Origin: Myxococcus fulvus
GTDB lineage: Bacteria; Myxococcota; Myxococcia; Myxococcales; Myxococcaceae
Length of the DNA stretch: 64,000 bases
Reading direction: 5' to 3'
Assembly (NCBI RefSeq): GCF_900111765.1
Contig: NZ_FOIB01000009.1
Location: 186,001 to 250,000 of the forward strand
The notes beneath the pieces are model-generated. The model did not search any database. It had not been told where the DNA came from and saw only the letters and a program-made list of their open reading frames with translations. The position numbers and the translations under genes were made by a program. Below are positions 19,714-28,739 of the stretch, piece after piece (the stretch's first letter is position 1; each line of letters begins with the position of its first letter).

Positions 19714-19737
19714 TGCGCGGCCCGCGCCGTTCCTGGC

Positions 19738-20364
19738 ATGCTGGGAACCTCCGCCATGTCCTCGAGCCCGGACACGTCTTCAACCGGCCCGGTGCTCCGG
19801 GTCGCCCAGCAGGTTCCTCGCACCGAGGCGGAGGGCCCCGGGCGCCGCTTCGCGCTCTGGGTCCAGGGCTGTCCGCTGCGCTGCCCCGGCTGCTGCAATC
19901 CGGAGATGTTCGCGATGGAGCGCGGCACCGTCGTGACGGTGGAAGCCATGGCGGCCCGGGTGCTCGCGACGCCCGGCATCGAGGGCCTCACCATCCTGGG
20001 CGGAGAGCCCTTCTCCCAAGCGGACGCCGCAGCGGAGCTGTGTGAGCGCGTGCGCGCGGGCGGGCTCAGCACCCTCGTCTTCACCGGCTACACGCTGGCC
20101 GAGCTGAAGGCGCAGGGCCGCCCCGGAGTCGAGCGCCTGCTCGCCTCGCTGGACCTGCTGGTGGATGGGCGCTACGAGAAGGACCAGCCGGAGACGGGCC
20201 GGCGGTGGATCGGCTCTCGCAACCAGGTCATGCACTTCCTCACCCCGCGCTACGCCCCGGAGGACCCGACGTTCACCGCGCCGAACACGGCCGAGGTCCA
20301 CCTCATCGAGGGGCGCATCATCGTCAACGGCTGGCCCGACCTCGCGGACCGACTGCGCCCATGA
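19738..20364 (+). CDS. NrdG-like radical SAM protein (4Fe-4S single-domain activase type)
   Basis: 208 aa; ATG 19756 is an alternative start. The radical SAM cluster motif is C45-x3-C49-x2-C52 in QGCPLRCPGC, preceded by the GPGRRFALWVQGC stretch typical of the anaerobic ribonucleotide reductase activase family. LTILGGEPF is the GGE SAM-binding motif, and LLVDGRYEKDQ near 140 is also characteristic. Activases of this type install a glycyl radical on a partner, but no glycyl-radical enzyme or NrdD is present nearby. Inside this operon the partner is unknown; related stand-alone activases are reported in MoxR/FtsH ternary systems (recalled, not checked). The stop overlaps the next start (ATGA). 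Confidence 0.88.
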   Translation: MLGTSAMSSSPDTSSTGPVLRVAQQVPRTEAEGPGRRFALWVQGCPLRCPGCCNPEMFAMERGTVVTVEAMAARVLATPGIEGLTILGGEPFSQADAAAELCERVRAGGLSTLVFTGYTLAELKAQGRPGVERLLASLDLLVDGRYEKDQPETGRRWIGSRNQVMHFLTPRYAPEDPTFTAPNTAEVHLIEGRIIVNGWPDLADRLRP

Positions 20365-21446
20365 GCCGCGTCTCGCCCTCCGAGCACCGGCTGCTCACGC
20401 TCGCGCGCGCCATCCTGGGCCAGGGCCCCTACATGCCCGTGGAGGACTTGTTCCGGGGCAGCCACGTCTGTCCGCCCCAGCTGGGCCCCGAGGCCCTCCT
20501 GGCGCTGAGAGATTCGCTGTCCAAGGGCACCGTGCTCGCCCTCGCGCGGATGGGCGGGGGTCGCAAGCGCCGTCACCTGCCCTCCACCTCCGGGACGACG
20601 CGGCTCTGGGAGCGGCACCCGCCCCGCCCGCTCCACTTCTCCGCACTCTGCTTCCACACCCTGCGCTGGCTGGTGGAGCAGCCGCTCACCGTCCCCGACC
20701 ACCGCCCCCTGGACGTCGACGCACCTCCGACTCTCGCAGACGAGTTGTTCCTGTACCTGTGCTGCCGGATGCTCGTGGGGACCTCCTGCGCGCCGGCCCT
20801 GGCCAAGGAGCCCCAGTTCCGCCGCTCCGCCCTGTGCCGGCTCGGGTTCCCCGACGTGTTCGCCTCCGTGTCGGCTTCGCTCTCGGCCGACGACTTCGCG
20901 CCGCTGCTCGCCGACGGAGGCTGGCTCCTGGAGGCCGTCCAGGACGAGCTGGCCCTGCGCTGGCGGAAGCTTGAGGAGTCCAAGAGCTGGCGAATCGAGC
21001 CCCGGGAGCTCGTCGAGCTGGGGGCTTCGCAGACGCGGGTGCTGGACGCCTTCTTCGATGCGCTGGACCGCGCGCGCCGAAGAGACCTCGCGGGCTTCCT
21101 GCTGGACGCGCTGCGTCCCCTCGTGGACCAGCCCGCGGCCCGCTGGGTGGCCCACCTGTCACCGCGCGCGCCCCTGGGCGCGAAGGTCGAGGCACGACGT
21201 GGCGCGGGCGCAGGGCTGCGCGCCCTGGCCCGACTGGCGCGGTGGGACCAGGAGCACCGCGCGGTGCGCTTCTTCGACGATGACCACGATGACGCCCAGC
21301 TGCTGCTCTCCGAGTGGGCCTCCTTCGGCGACGCGGGCTTCCGGCTCGCGGCGGACCGGGAGCGAGAGCTGGGCTCGGACCTGATGGTTTCCGCCGAGGT
21401 CCCCGAGGACGGGACCTCTTCATCCTTCACCGGGAGCGCCCCATGA
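20361..21446 (+). CDS. Unknown ternary-system protein
   Basis: 361 aa, start in an ATGA overlap with the radical SAM gene. It is soluble, with no signal peptide or membrane helix. It is mainly helical, with short conserved-looking motifs such as ELFLYLCCRMLVGTSC and a clustered acidic stretch FFDDDHDDAQLLL near residue 305. No catalytic motif is identified. Tight translational coupling on both sides indicates that it works with the FtsH and MoxR components. In published comparative work such accessory genes are given only placeholder domain names. I would treat it as a system-specific adaptor of unknown function. Confidence 0.8.
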   Translation: MSRVSPSEHRLLTLARAILGQGPYMPVEDLFRGSHVCPPQLGPEALLALRDSLSKGTVLALARMGGGRKRRHLPSTSGTTRLWERHPPRPLHFSALCFHTLRWLVEQPLTVPDHRPLDVDAPPTLADELFLYLCCRMLVGTSCAPALAKEPQFRRSALCRLGFPDVFASVSASLSADDFAPLLADGGWLLEAVQDELALRWRKLEESKSWRIEPRELVELGASQTRVLDAFFDALDRARRRDLAGFLLDALRPLVDQPAARWVAHLSPRAPLGAKVEARRGAGAGLRALARLARWDQEHRAVRFFDDDHDDAQLLLSEWASFGDAGFRLAADRERELGSDLMVSAEVPEDGTSSSFTGSAP

Positions 21447-22009
21447 GCCGCGCCTATCGCATCTCCGTCTCCGAGTCCCTCAACCGCATCGTCCACGCCG
21501 ACGACGGCGTGTGCTCCAAGCTGGAGCTGTTGCCGCTGTTGTCGCGCGAGGAGACGGCGGGCCTGCTCGCCGCGGACCTCGCCGCGCGAGGCTTCGTCCA
21601 GGAGGGCGACGTGGCGGTGCGCACGGAGGCGGATGGCGTGCGCGTGGCCGTGGACGTCACCACCGGCGAGGTCAGCGTCACGCTCGCGGCCCAGCAGGAG
21701 GTGGAGCTGACGGCCGTGGGCGAGGTCCGCACGAATGCCCCCGCCCCCACCGAGGCCACGCAGAAGCTCGCCCGGGAGAAGGCGCGCGCGAAGCTGGAGG
21801 ACCGCGCCCAGGACGCCACGGAGGCGCTGCGCGAGGAGGTCACTCGCAAGCTGGAGGGTCGCCTGCGCGACCTCAAGGCGGAGCTGGACGCCATCTCCAA
21901 CAAGGTGACGGCGGAGGCGCTCAAGGTGCGCGCGTCGCAGCTGGGCACCGTGGAGGAGATCCACGAGGACGCGGCGACGGGCTCGCTCACCATCAAGGTC
22001 CGCGTATGA
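21443..22009 (+). CDS. Small ternary-system protein with coiled coil
   Basis: 188 aa, ATGA overlap with the preceding gene and GGGAG 7 bases upstream. The N-terminal half (1-90) is an alpha/beta region with repeated beta strands (VRVAVDVTTGEVSVTL). Residues 100-165 are a highly charged helix with heptad character (EKARAKLEDRAQDATEALR), then a short beta hairpin ends the protein (GSLTIKVRV). This recalls the small beta-rich proteins found beside Ycf46-type AAA ATPases, but I cannot assign a family. It probably binds or regulates the adjacent FtsH-type protein, with which it shares a 4-base overlap. Confidence 0.8.
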   Translation: MSRAYRISVSESLNRIVHADDGVCSKLELLPLLSREETAGLLAADLAARGFVQEGDVAVRTEADGVRVAVDVTTGEVSVTLAAQQEVELTAVGEVRTNAPAPTEATQKLAREKARAKLEDRAQDATEALREEVTRKLEGRLRDLKAELDAISNKVTAEALKVRASQLGTVEEIHEDAATGSLTIKVRV

Positions 22010-24123
22010 GCCAGCGCATCCCCGAGGAGTCGCTCCCCACGGAGCTGACGCCGTTCCAGGCGGTGGAGGCCGCGTACCCCGCGGAGCTGGAGCGCACGCG
22101 CGAGGCGCTCTTGCGCGGCCTGCCCGTCATGGTGGAGGCGGACAAGGAGCTGACGCCCTACTTCTACAAGTGCCTGAGAGACAGGCTGAAGAAGGACGGC
22201 AAGCAGTTCCTCTACCTGGACGGACGCGCCGCCGCGGAGCCGCCGCCCGGCATGCCCGCGCCCAGCATGATGGCCACGCTCATCGGCCAGCTGCGCGACG
22301 CGGTGCGCGGTGCGGTGCGAGAGCGCATCGTCGTGCTGCCGCACCTCGACCTGCTCACCACCAGCAGCGGCGGGCTCACCTCCGAGGCGCGCGAGGTGAT
22401 TCCGCTCCTCTACGAGAACCCTGAGATGCTCTGGGTCGGCTTCAAGGACCCGTCCTTCCCGCTGCCTCGGGTCATCGAGAACCTGTTCCCCCACAAGGAG
22501 ACCATCCTCGGCGTGAGCCGCGAGCGGCTGCGCCACCTGGTCACCCAGCGCGAGTGCCGCAAGTTCGGCCGGGGCCTCCAGCCGTACGTGCTCTACAAGC
22601 ACGTGTCCGGAGTGAACGCCGTCCGGCTGCGCCGGCTGCTCGGCGCCATCACCGGCGAGGACTACCCGAGCGACGCGCGGCCCGCGTACGCGCAGCTCCG
22701 CTCGGCCACGCTGAGCGGCTCGTTGAACGTGCCGGATCTGGACCTGCGCGCGGACATCGGCGGCTACTCGCAGGTGAAGGACCGCCTCCAGCGCGAAATC
22801 CTCGACGTGCTCGCGCACAAGGACACGCTGTCGGACCCGGAGGCGGTGAAGCGCGTCGAGGGGCTGCTGCCGCGCGGGATGATCTTCTGGGGCCCTCCCG
22901 GCACGGGCAAGACGCTCTTCGCCAAGGCCATGGCGTCCTCGCTGGGCGCGGCGGTGCTCGTGGTGAGCGGCCCGGAGCTCAAGAGCCGCTGGGTTGGCGA
23001 GAGCGAGGAGAACCTCCGGCAGATCTTCGTCCGGGCCCGACAGGCGGCGCCGAGCATCATCATCTTCGACGAGCTGGACTCGTTCGCCTCCGCGCGAGGG
23101 ACATATACGGGCTCCGGCGTGGAGCACTCGATGGTGAACCAGCTGCTCACGGAGATGGACGGCTTCCGCAAGGAGGAGCTCGTCTTCGTGGTGGGCACCA
23201 CCAACTTCGTGGAGTCGCTGGACCCCGCGCTCTTGCGGCCGGGGCGCTTCGAGTTCCAGCTGTGCATCCCCTACCCCAACAACACGGACCGCCGGGCCAT
23301 CCTGTCCATCTACAACGAGAAGCTGGCCCTGGGCATGACGGAGCGCGCGCTGGACTACGCGGTGAAGCGCACCGGAGACCGCGTCGAGGGCACGGGCACG
23401 CGCTTCTCCGGCGACCACATCCAGGCGCTGTGCCGCGCGCTCGCGCGACGCCGACTGCGTGAAGGCGCCCAGACGCCCACCGAGCCCGTGGACGTCGAGC
23501 GCGCCCTCACCGACTACCTGGACCGGCCCGCGCTCACGCCCACCGAGGAGCGCGTCGTCGCCACGCACGAGGCCGGCCACGCGGTGTGCGCGCTGTTCTG
23601 TCCCAGCGCCCCCGCCATCGACCGCATCAGCATCCGCGGGGACCTGGCGGGCACGCTCGGCTTCGTGCAGTACGCGGACCCCGCGCATCGCCACGTCGTC
23701 ACCCGGGGGCAGCTGCTCGACAGCATCTGCATGCTCTTCGGCGGACGCGAGGCGGAGGCGCTGCTGCTCGAGGACCTGTCCATCGGCAGCGCGCATGATT
23801 TGGAGCGCGCCACGGAGATCGCCCGCGAGCTGGTGGAGGAGCTGGGCATGGGCGGCGACGGACTGCCCGTGCGCCGCTTCGACGCGCCGGGGAGGGACGC
23901 GGACCGACACGCGCTCTCCGACGCGACGCGCGGCACGCTGGAGGCGGCCATCCTGGAGGTGCTCGAGGTGCAGCGGGCCCGGGCGCGCGACATCCTGCGC
24001 CGCGAGAAGCCCCGCCTCGTCGCGCTGCGGGATTTGCTCCTGGAGCGCAAGGTGCTGGACCGCGAGGCATTCGTCCACCTGGCGCCCGAGGCGGCGCCGC
24101 AGAAGGAGCCCGCCCATGGCTAG
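22006..24123 (+). CDS. Soluble FtsH-type AAA+ metalloprotease
   Basis: 705 aa, ATGA start overlap. Residues 1-230 form an N-terminal domain with no membrane helix, unlike ordinary FtsH; IVVLPHLDLL followed by PEMLWVGFKD looks like a degenerate AAA-like fold. The active AAA+ module has Walker A GPPGTGKT at 296-303, Walker B IIIFDELD, the pore-region SRWVGESEEN, and the second region of homology TTNFVESLDPALLRPGRFE. The peptidase domain has the zinc motif HEAGH at 521-525 and a third ligand Asp598 in GSAHDLERAT. All catalytic residues are present. It should unfold and degrade proteins in the cytosol. It is the central protease of the operon. Confidence 0.93.
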   Translation: MSQRIPEESLPTELTPFQAVEAAYPAELERTREALLRGLPVMVEADKELTPYFYKCLRDRLKKDGKQFLYLDGRAAAEPPPGMPAPSMMATLIGQLRDAVRGAVRERIVVLPHLDLLTTSSGGLTSEAREVIPLLYENPEMLWVGFKDPSFPLPRVIENLFPHKETILGVSRERLRHLVTQRECRKFGRGLQPYVLYKHVSGVNAVRLRRLLGAITGEDYPSDARPAYAQLRSATLSGSLNVPDLDLRADIGGYSQVKDRLQREILDVLAHKDTLSDPEAVKRVEGLLPRGMIFWGPPGTGKTLFAKAMASSLGAAVLVVSGPELKSRWVGESEENLRQIFVRARQAAPSIIIFDELDSFASARGTYTGSGVEHSMVNQLLTEMDGFRKEELVFVVGTTNFVESLDPALLRPGRFEFQLCIPYPNNTDRRAILSIYNEKLALGMTERALDYAVKRTGDRVEGTGTRFSGDHIQALCRALARRRLREGAQTPTEPVDVERALTDYLDRPALTPTEERVVATHEAGHAVCALFCPSAPAIDRISIRGDLAGTLGFVQYADPAHRHVVTRGQLLDSICMLFGGREAEALLLEDLSIGSAHDLERATEIARELVEELGMGGDGLPVRRFDAPGRDADRHALSDATRGTLEAAILEVLEVQRARARDILRREKPRLVALRDLLLERKVLDREAFVHLAPEAAPQKEPAHG

Positions 24124-24382
24124 TCTCATCCTCCGCCTGCTCGTGAATCCCCAGACGGGCCGCAAGGACGTCGTCATCCAGTACGAGAGCGACTCCGACG
24201 CGCTGCCCATGGAGCACGAGGACGAGCACCGCCGCCTCGTGGACCAGCTCATCGCCGGTGGCGCGTTGAAGGCGTCGGAGCTGGGCCAGGTCATCGTCCA
24301 GCGCGACACGCCGTCCGGCCAGGCCTCCAATCCCGAGTCCACGTCCGACGGCAACGCCGAGAAGGTGAGCCAGAAGGCCTGA
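24116..24382 (+). CDS. 88-residue beta-hairpin protein of the ternary system
   Basis: The start overlaps the FtsH stop by 8 bases and has AAGGAG 7 bases upstream; the stop overlaps the next ATG by one base (TGATG). The first 25 residues are two predicted beta strands (ASLILRLLVNPQTG and KDVVIQYESD), then an acidic helix (EHEDEHRRLVDQLIAGG) and a polar disordered tail. The size and hairpin start recall the tiny partners of Ycf46-type ATPases. Its role is probably substrate delivery or regulation of the protease, by inference from gene order only. Confidence 0.78.
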   Translation: MASLILRLLVNPQTGRKDVVIQYESDSDALPMEHEDEHRRLVDQLIAGGALKASELGQVIVQRDTPSGQASNPESTSDGNAEKVSQKA

Positions 24383-27300
24383 TGTCCACGCTCGTCTTTC
24401 CCACCCGGGAAGCGCTCCACCTCGCGCTGACCTCCCGACTCGTCCCTCCCGAAGTCCAGGCCGCGCCGGCCCATCACCACGCCAGCGCCGAGGGACCGCT
24501 CTACGTCACGCCCCACGCGCCGCTGACGAAGGGCGCGCTCGCGGAGCTGGCCACGTTCGGCGTCCGCGTCGACGCGAAGGCCCCACGCGGTGAGTCCTCC
24601 GTGCGGTGCTGGGCGGAGCTGCTGCCCACCCACCGCGTCCCGCTGGACGGCGTGCTCCCCGGCACGGTGATGTTCCTGCCCACCGACGCGGACGCGCTGC
24701 TCGCGCTCGCCGGAGAGCTGCTGCGCCTGGGCTGCGACCGACAGGAGGTCTGCTTCGCGAAGGGCGAGGAGGGCTCGCGAGCGCTGCTGCGCGCGGTGGC
24801 GCCTCCGTACTTCACGCTCACGGGCGCCATCGACCGCGCGGGGGGGCTGCGCGCCTTCGTCCCCGCCGTCCCGGGTCAGACGTCCGTCTGGGTGGAGCTG
24901 GGACATGTGCATCCGCTGGCGCGAACACTCCAGCCCGCCGCGGGCAACGTGCTGCTCATCCCGGGCGAGGGCGCGTGGCTGACGGCCGCGGACGGTCCCT
25001 GGCTGGACCTGTACCAGCTCACCGACTTGCGGCTCCCGGAGCCCGCGCGCGCCTGGGAGCCCCTGCCCGCGCCCGGCCGGCTGTCCGTCCCGCTGCGCCT
25101 CACCCGCGCCGCGCGCACCGAGCCCGCGAGCCTCTGGGTGCTGCGTGAGAACGCCGTGGCCCAGGTGGAGTCGCTCGTCCACACGCTGCCCGAGCCCGTG
25201 CTCGCGCAGCTGCGCTTCGCGGTGACGGGTCCACCGGACGCGCCCTGCATCATCCTGCGCGCGCGCGCCGGACGTGAGCGGCCTCCGGAGCTGGGCCTGT
25301 CCGCCATGGCCTATGCGCCGCTGCCGCAGGTCGCGGAGCTGTACCTGCCGTGCGACGGACTGCTGGAGCCGCCCGTGCGCAAGGAGCGGTTGCGCGCGCT
25401 GCTCGTCCCCACGCCGGAGACGGTGACGTGGCTGCACCCCACGGGGGACGGAGGCTTCCGCGCGGAGCGCATCTCCGAGAAGGCCTTCCAGCCGCTCGAG
25501 TCCTGGGTGGACTACGTGGTGGACGCGAGCGCCGTCGCGCTGGAGCCCTGGATGAAGGGCGCGACGTTCGACTTCGGCGCCATCGAGCTCGCCGACGGTG
25601 AGTGGATTCCCGGCACCTCGCGCGCCCCGTCCGCGGAGAAGAAGCCCAAGGACGCGCAGTCCACGAAGACAGAGCGTCGCGCCCATGACACCGCCGAGCC
25701 CGAGCCGGTGGCGGAGCCCTCGCGCAAGGCCTCGAAGAAGACGGCCACGAAGGCCCCGAGCGCGCCGCTCGTCCCCCTCGCGCCCGAGCGACAGGACGCG
25801 GCGGCCGAGGCGCTCGCCCGCGCGGAGAGGGACTTCCTCGCGCTGGACGTCCCGGCCGATGCCCCCGAGCGACAGGCGCTGTGGGTGCGCATGGCGGAGC
25901 TGCAGGTGCAGCTCGGACGCGCTCGCGAGGCGACCCTGTGTTGGACGTGCGCGCTGTGGAGCGCCACGGGCGATGAGGCCACCGAGCTGGCCGAGCGCTG
26001 GGCCCGCGCCGAGACCCGCAACGGCCAGGCGCCCGAGCAGTTGCTGACCCGGGACACGCCGTCGGAGGACGACGTCCGGAGCCTCGCGAGCGCGCTCGTG
26101 CACGCGGCGCGTGCTTCAGGAGGGGCGACGTTCAGCGACGTCCCGACGCTCCAGCGCTGGCTCGACAAGCATGACACCGCGCTCGACGTGCGCACGCTGT
26201 GGCTTTCCCGCGCGGCGTTGGACAAGCTCGCGGGGGGAGACCCCCTGAGCCTCGCGAAGGCGGGAGACCGGGTGCAGGAGATGCTGCGGCGCGGCCTCTC
26301 CCTGTCGCGCGACGTGCCGCTCTTCCTGCGCGGAGGCACGGACGCGGCGCTGCTGCCCCGGCTGGCGACGCACCTGACGACGCTCCTGGACCGCTTCGAG
26401 CGCACCACGCGCCGACGCTCCTCGGTGGAAGCGCCCACCGCGCTCACCCAGGCCTATGTCCGCCTCGTCTTCGCCTGCGGGCTCGCGCGGGTGGGCCAGC
26501 CGGAGCACGCGCGCACGCTGGTGGAGGCCGCCACGGCGGCGCTCTCCAAGTCGGACCCCATCCACGGCTTCCTCGTCCGGGCCTATGGCGCGCGCGTGAC
26601 GCAGGCCCTGGAGGGCGAGCCCCTGGAGACGCCGCTCCCCGCGGACATCGCCGCGGAGCTCAACGCCCTGGCCACCTTCCAGCGGTACAAGGTCGACCGG
26701 CTGCGACAGGGCTCGGGACTGCTGGAGCCCAGCGAGCGGCTGGATCCGGCGCGGGCCTTCGGACGAGGGACGCGCGACCTGCGTGGCGAGGAGTTCGCCG
26801 CGCTGCGAGACATCCGCGACCCGGAGGTCGTCCACCACGAGGTGCACCAGCTCGTCCAGCGTGCCACCGGGGCCAAGCTGAACGCGGCCGAGCGACAGCG
26901 GCTCATCGGCGGGCTGCTGGAGACGCTGCCCCGGCTCCCGCTGGCGCGCGCGCTGCCGTTGATGGACTCGCTCGTGGCCGCGGTGGACACGCTGCCGGGC
27001 GAGGTGCAGGCGCGGCTGCTCGGTGACGCGCTCGCGCTGGCAGCGCTCTTCGGGCGGGTGGACCGCGCCACCACCTTCGCGGGGCGACTGCGCACCGTGC
27101 TGTCGGGCCTGCCGCCCGACTCCCACGCGTGGAGCGCGGGCATCCTGGAAGCGAGCCTGCGTGGCCTGCGCCGGGTGGGCCTGACGCGCGAGGCGGGTGA
27201 CCTGGTGGAGGCGACGCGCGGCCTGCTGACGCGGCCGAAGACGCCGGTGGCGGCACGTCTCGGCGTCGCGTCCGGCATGGCCTTCGTCGGCCGTGTGCGG

Positions 27301-27648
27301 GAGGCGCTGCCCGTGTTCGACGCGGCGTTCGAGGCCCTCGACGCGCTCAAGGGCACGCTGCCGGAGCGCCTGGCGCTGATGAGGAGCCTCACGGGGGCGC
27401 TGTCCCATGCGCCCGCGGACCTGGCGCTGTCGGGCCTGGCGCGCCTGTCCGAGGTGCTGCCCATGGTGACGGACAGCTACAACACCAACAGCCACTTCTG
27501 CCTCTCGGTGGTGGAGCTGGCGGACATGCTGGTGCTGGGACACGTGGAAGTGGCGCGAGGCTCGGGTGAGCGCGCGCGCGGTTGGTTGGATGAGGATGAG
27601 TTCCTGGTGCGACGACGCATCCATCAGGAGTTGGAGGAGCGTCTATGA
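24382..27648 (+). CDS. 1088-aa ternary-system protein with beta-rich N-terminus and helical repeats
   Basis: No signal peptide or membrane segment. Residues 1-410 are beta-rich (GTVMFLPTDADALLALAGELLRLG; WVELGHVHPLAR; then WVDYVVDASAVALEPWMKG) and look like the leading domain of proteins paired with MoxR ATPases. A Lys/Pro/Ala-rich linker (about 415-470) separates this from about 600 residues of helical repeats resembling tetratricopeptide or similar solenoids (GLARVGQPEHARTLVEAAT, GMAFVGRVREALPVFDAAF). It may be a scaffold or sensor that presents substrates. Gene order (after the protease, 4-base overlap with MoxR) argues for a core role. I cannot name the family firmly. Confidence 0.82.
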   Translation: MSTLVFPTREALHLALTSRLVPPEVQAAPAHHHASAEGPLYVTPHAPLTKGALAELATFGVRVDAKAPRGESSVRCWAELLPTHRVPLDGVLPGTVMFLPTDADALLALAGELLRLGCDRQEVCFAKGEEGSRALLRAVAPPYFTLTGAIDRAGGLRAFVPAVPGQTSVWVELGHVHPLARTLQPAAGNVLLIPGEGAWLTAADGPWLDLYQLTDLRLPEPARAWEPLPAPGRLSVPLRLTRAARTEPASLWVLRENAVAQVESLVHTLPEPVLAQLRFAVTGPPDAPCIILRARAGRERPPELGLSAMAYAPLPQVAELYLPCDGLLEPPVRKERLRALLVPTPETVTWLHPTGDGGFRAERISEKAFQPLESWVDYVVDASAVALEPWMKGATFDFGAIELADGEWIPGTSRAPSAEKKPKDAQSTKTERRAHDTAEPEPVAEPSRKASKKTATKAPSAPLVPLAPERQDAAAEALARAERDFLALDVPADAPERQALWVRMAELQVQLGRAREATLCWTCALWSATGDEATELAERWARAETRNGQAPEQLLTRDTPSEDDVRSLASALVHAARASGGATFSDVPTLQRWLDKHDTALDVRTLWLSRAALDKLAGGDPLSLAKAGDRVQEMLRRGLSLSRDVPLFLRGGTDAALLPRLATHLTTLLDRFERTTRRRSSVEAPTALTQAYVRLVFACGLARVGQPEHARTLVEAATAALSKSDPIHGFLVRAYGARVTQALEGEPLETPLPADIAAELNALATFQRYKVDRLRQGSGLLEPSERLDPARAFGRGTRDLRGEEFAALRDIRDPEVVHHEVHQLVQRATGAKLNAAERQRLIGGLLETLPRLPLARALPLMDSLVAAVDTLPGEVQARLLGDALALAALFGRVDRATTFAGRLRTVLSGLPPDSHAWSAGILEASLRGLRRVGLTREAGDLVEATRGLLTRPKTPVAARLGVASGMAFVGRVREALPVFDAAFEALDALKGTLPERLALMRSLTGALSHAPADLALSGLARLSEVLPMVTDSYNTNSHFCLSVVELADMLVLGHVEVARGSGERARGWLDEDEFLVRRRIHQELEERL

Positions 27649-28691
27649 GCAGTGTTCCCCGGCGTGAGGAGCCCGCCGCCGACCCCATCTCCGCGCTGAC
27701 GTTCGATGCGCTGTCGCGCGAGGCCCAGGGGCTGAGAGACCGACTCAACCGCTTCCGTCAGGCGCTGGGCCGGCACTTCGTGGGCAAGCAGACCCTGGTG
27801 GATTTGATGACGGTGGCGGCGGTGGCCCAGGAGCCGCTGCTGCTCGTGGGCCCTCCGGGCACGGCCAAGTCGGACCTGGTGCTCAAGTTCCGCGAGGCGC
27901 TGCGCATCCCCTCCGAGGACTACTTCGAGTACCTGCTGACGCGCTTCACCGAGCCGTCGGAGGTGCTGGGCCCCATCGACATCAACCTGCTGCGCCAGGG
28001 GCGCTACATCCGCCGCGAGGGCGGCAAGCTGCCCACCGCCCGGCTCGTCTTCCTGGACGAGGTCTTCAAGGCGAGCTCCGCCATCCTCAACGCGCTGCTC
28101 ACGGTCATCAACGAGCGCAAGTTCTACCAGGACGGCGCGCCGCAGCCGGTGCGCCTCAAGGTGCTCTTCGCCGCCACCAACGAGCTGCCCGAGCACGCGG
28201 AGCTGGGCGCGCTCAAGGACCGCTTCTGCCTCAAGGCCGCGTGCCGGCCGGTGCAGGACCGCTACTTCCTGGAGCTGCTCGACTCGGGCCTGGAGTCGCA
28301 GACGCACCGGGAGCTGAACCAGAAGCCGTGGGCGGAGGGGCACGCCACGCTGGAGGACGTGCTCAAGGCGCACCGCTACCTGACGCTGATAATGGGCCGC
28401 AAGGAGGCCGGGCCGGACGGCCGCGAGCTGCGAGATCGCGACCTGTTCTTCCGCGACGAGCTGCTGCGGGAGTTCCGCCGCGTGGTGCAGACGCTGACGC
28501 GCGAGGACGGCGTGTTCATCAGCGACCGCAAGCTGGTGAAGCTCTACCGGCTCTTGCGCACGCGCGCGTGGATCTTCCACGGCGGCGCAGTGGAGCGGCA
28601 GGACCTCCAGCTCCTGTCGTACCTGGGAGAGACGCGGGAGGAGATCGACCTGCTCGAGGAGAAGGTGCCCCGGCTGCTCGGCCTGACGTGA
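27645..28691 (+). CDS. MoxR-family AAA+ ATPase
   Basis: 348 aa, ATGA overlap with the preceding gene. Walker A is GPPGTAKS at 69-76; LVFLDEVFKASSAILNALL is Walker B with the typical MoxR helix-2 insert region; TVINERKFYQDG and FAATNELPE (sensor 1) follow. The C-terminal lid is helical. MoxR ATPases act as chaperones for VWA-domain partners and resemble RavA. The VWA-like partner is probably the gene at 30417, with one opposite-strand gene in between. It is the last gene of the tight operon. A GC-rich hairpin follows. Confidence 0.93.
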   Translation: MSSVPRREEPAADPISALTFDALSREAQGLRDRLNRFRQALGRHFVGKQTLVDLMTVAAVAQEPLLLVGPPGTAKSDLVLKFREALRIPSEDYFEYLLTRFTEPSEVLGPIDINLLRQGRYIRREGGKLPTARLVFLDEVFKASSAILNALLTVINERKFYQDGAPQPVRLKVLFAATNELPEHAELGALKDRFCLKAACRPVQDRYFLELLDSGLESQTHRELNQKPWAEGHATLEDVLKAHRYLTLIMGRKEAGPDGRELRDRDLFFRDELLREFRRVVQTLTREDGVFISDRKLVKLYRLLRTRAWIFHGGAVERQDLQLLSYLGETREEIDLLEEKVPRLLGLT

Positions 28692-28699
28692 GCCCGGAA

Positions 28700-28728
28700 G
28701 GAGCGGAAGGCGCCCTGCCCTCCGCTCC
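28700..28728. terminator. Hairpin between convergent genes
   Basis: GGAGCGGA (28700-28707) and TCCGCTCC (28721-28728) form an 8-bp perfect stem with a 13-base loop, in the 48-bp gap between the MoxR gene and the convergent lipoprotein gene. No T-run on either strand, so termination is inferred. Confidence 0.45.
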
Positions 28729-28739
28729 CGTCCCTTCGG

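Noticed and set aside
21454-26103. A 1549-codon open frame on the minus strand
   Set aside because: It lies antisense to the FtsH and 1088-aa genes, is His/Arg/Leu-rich with no domain, and results from the high-GC codon bias. The same holds for long frames at 38456-41734 (+), 5626-8556 (+) and 134-1624 (+).
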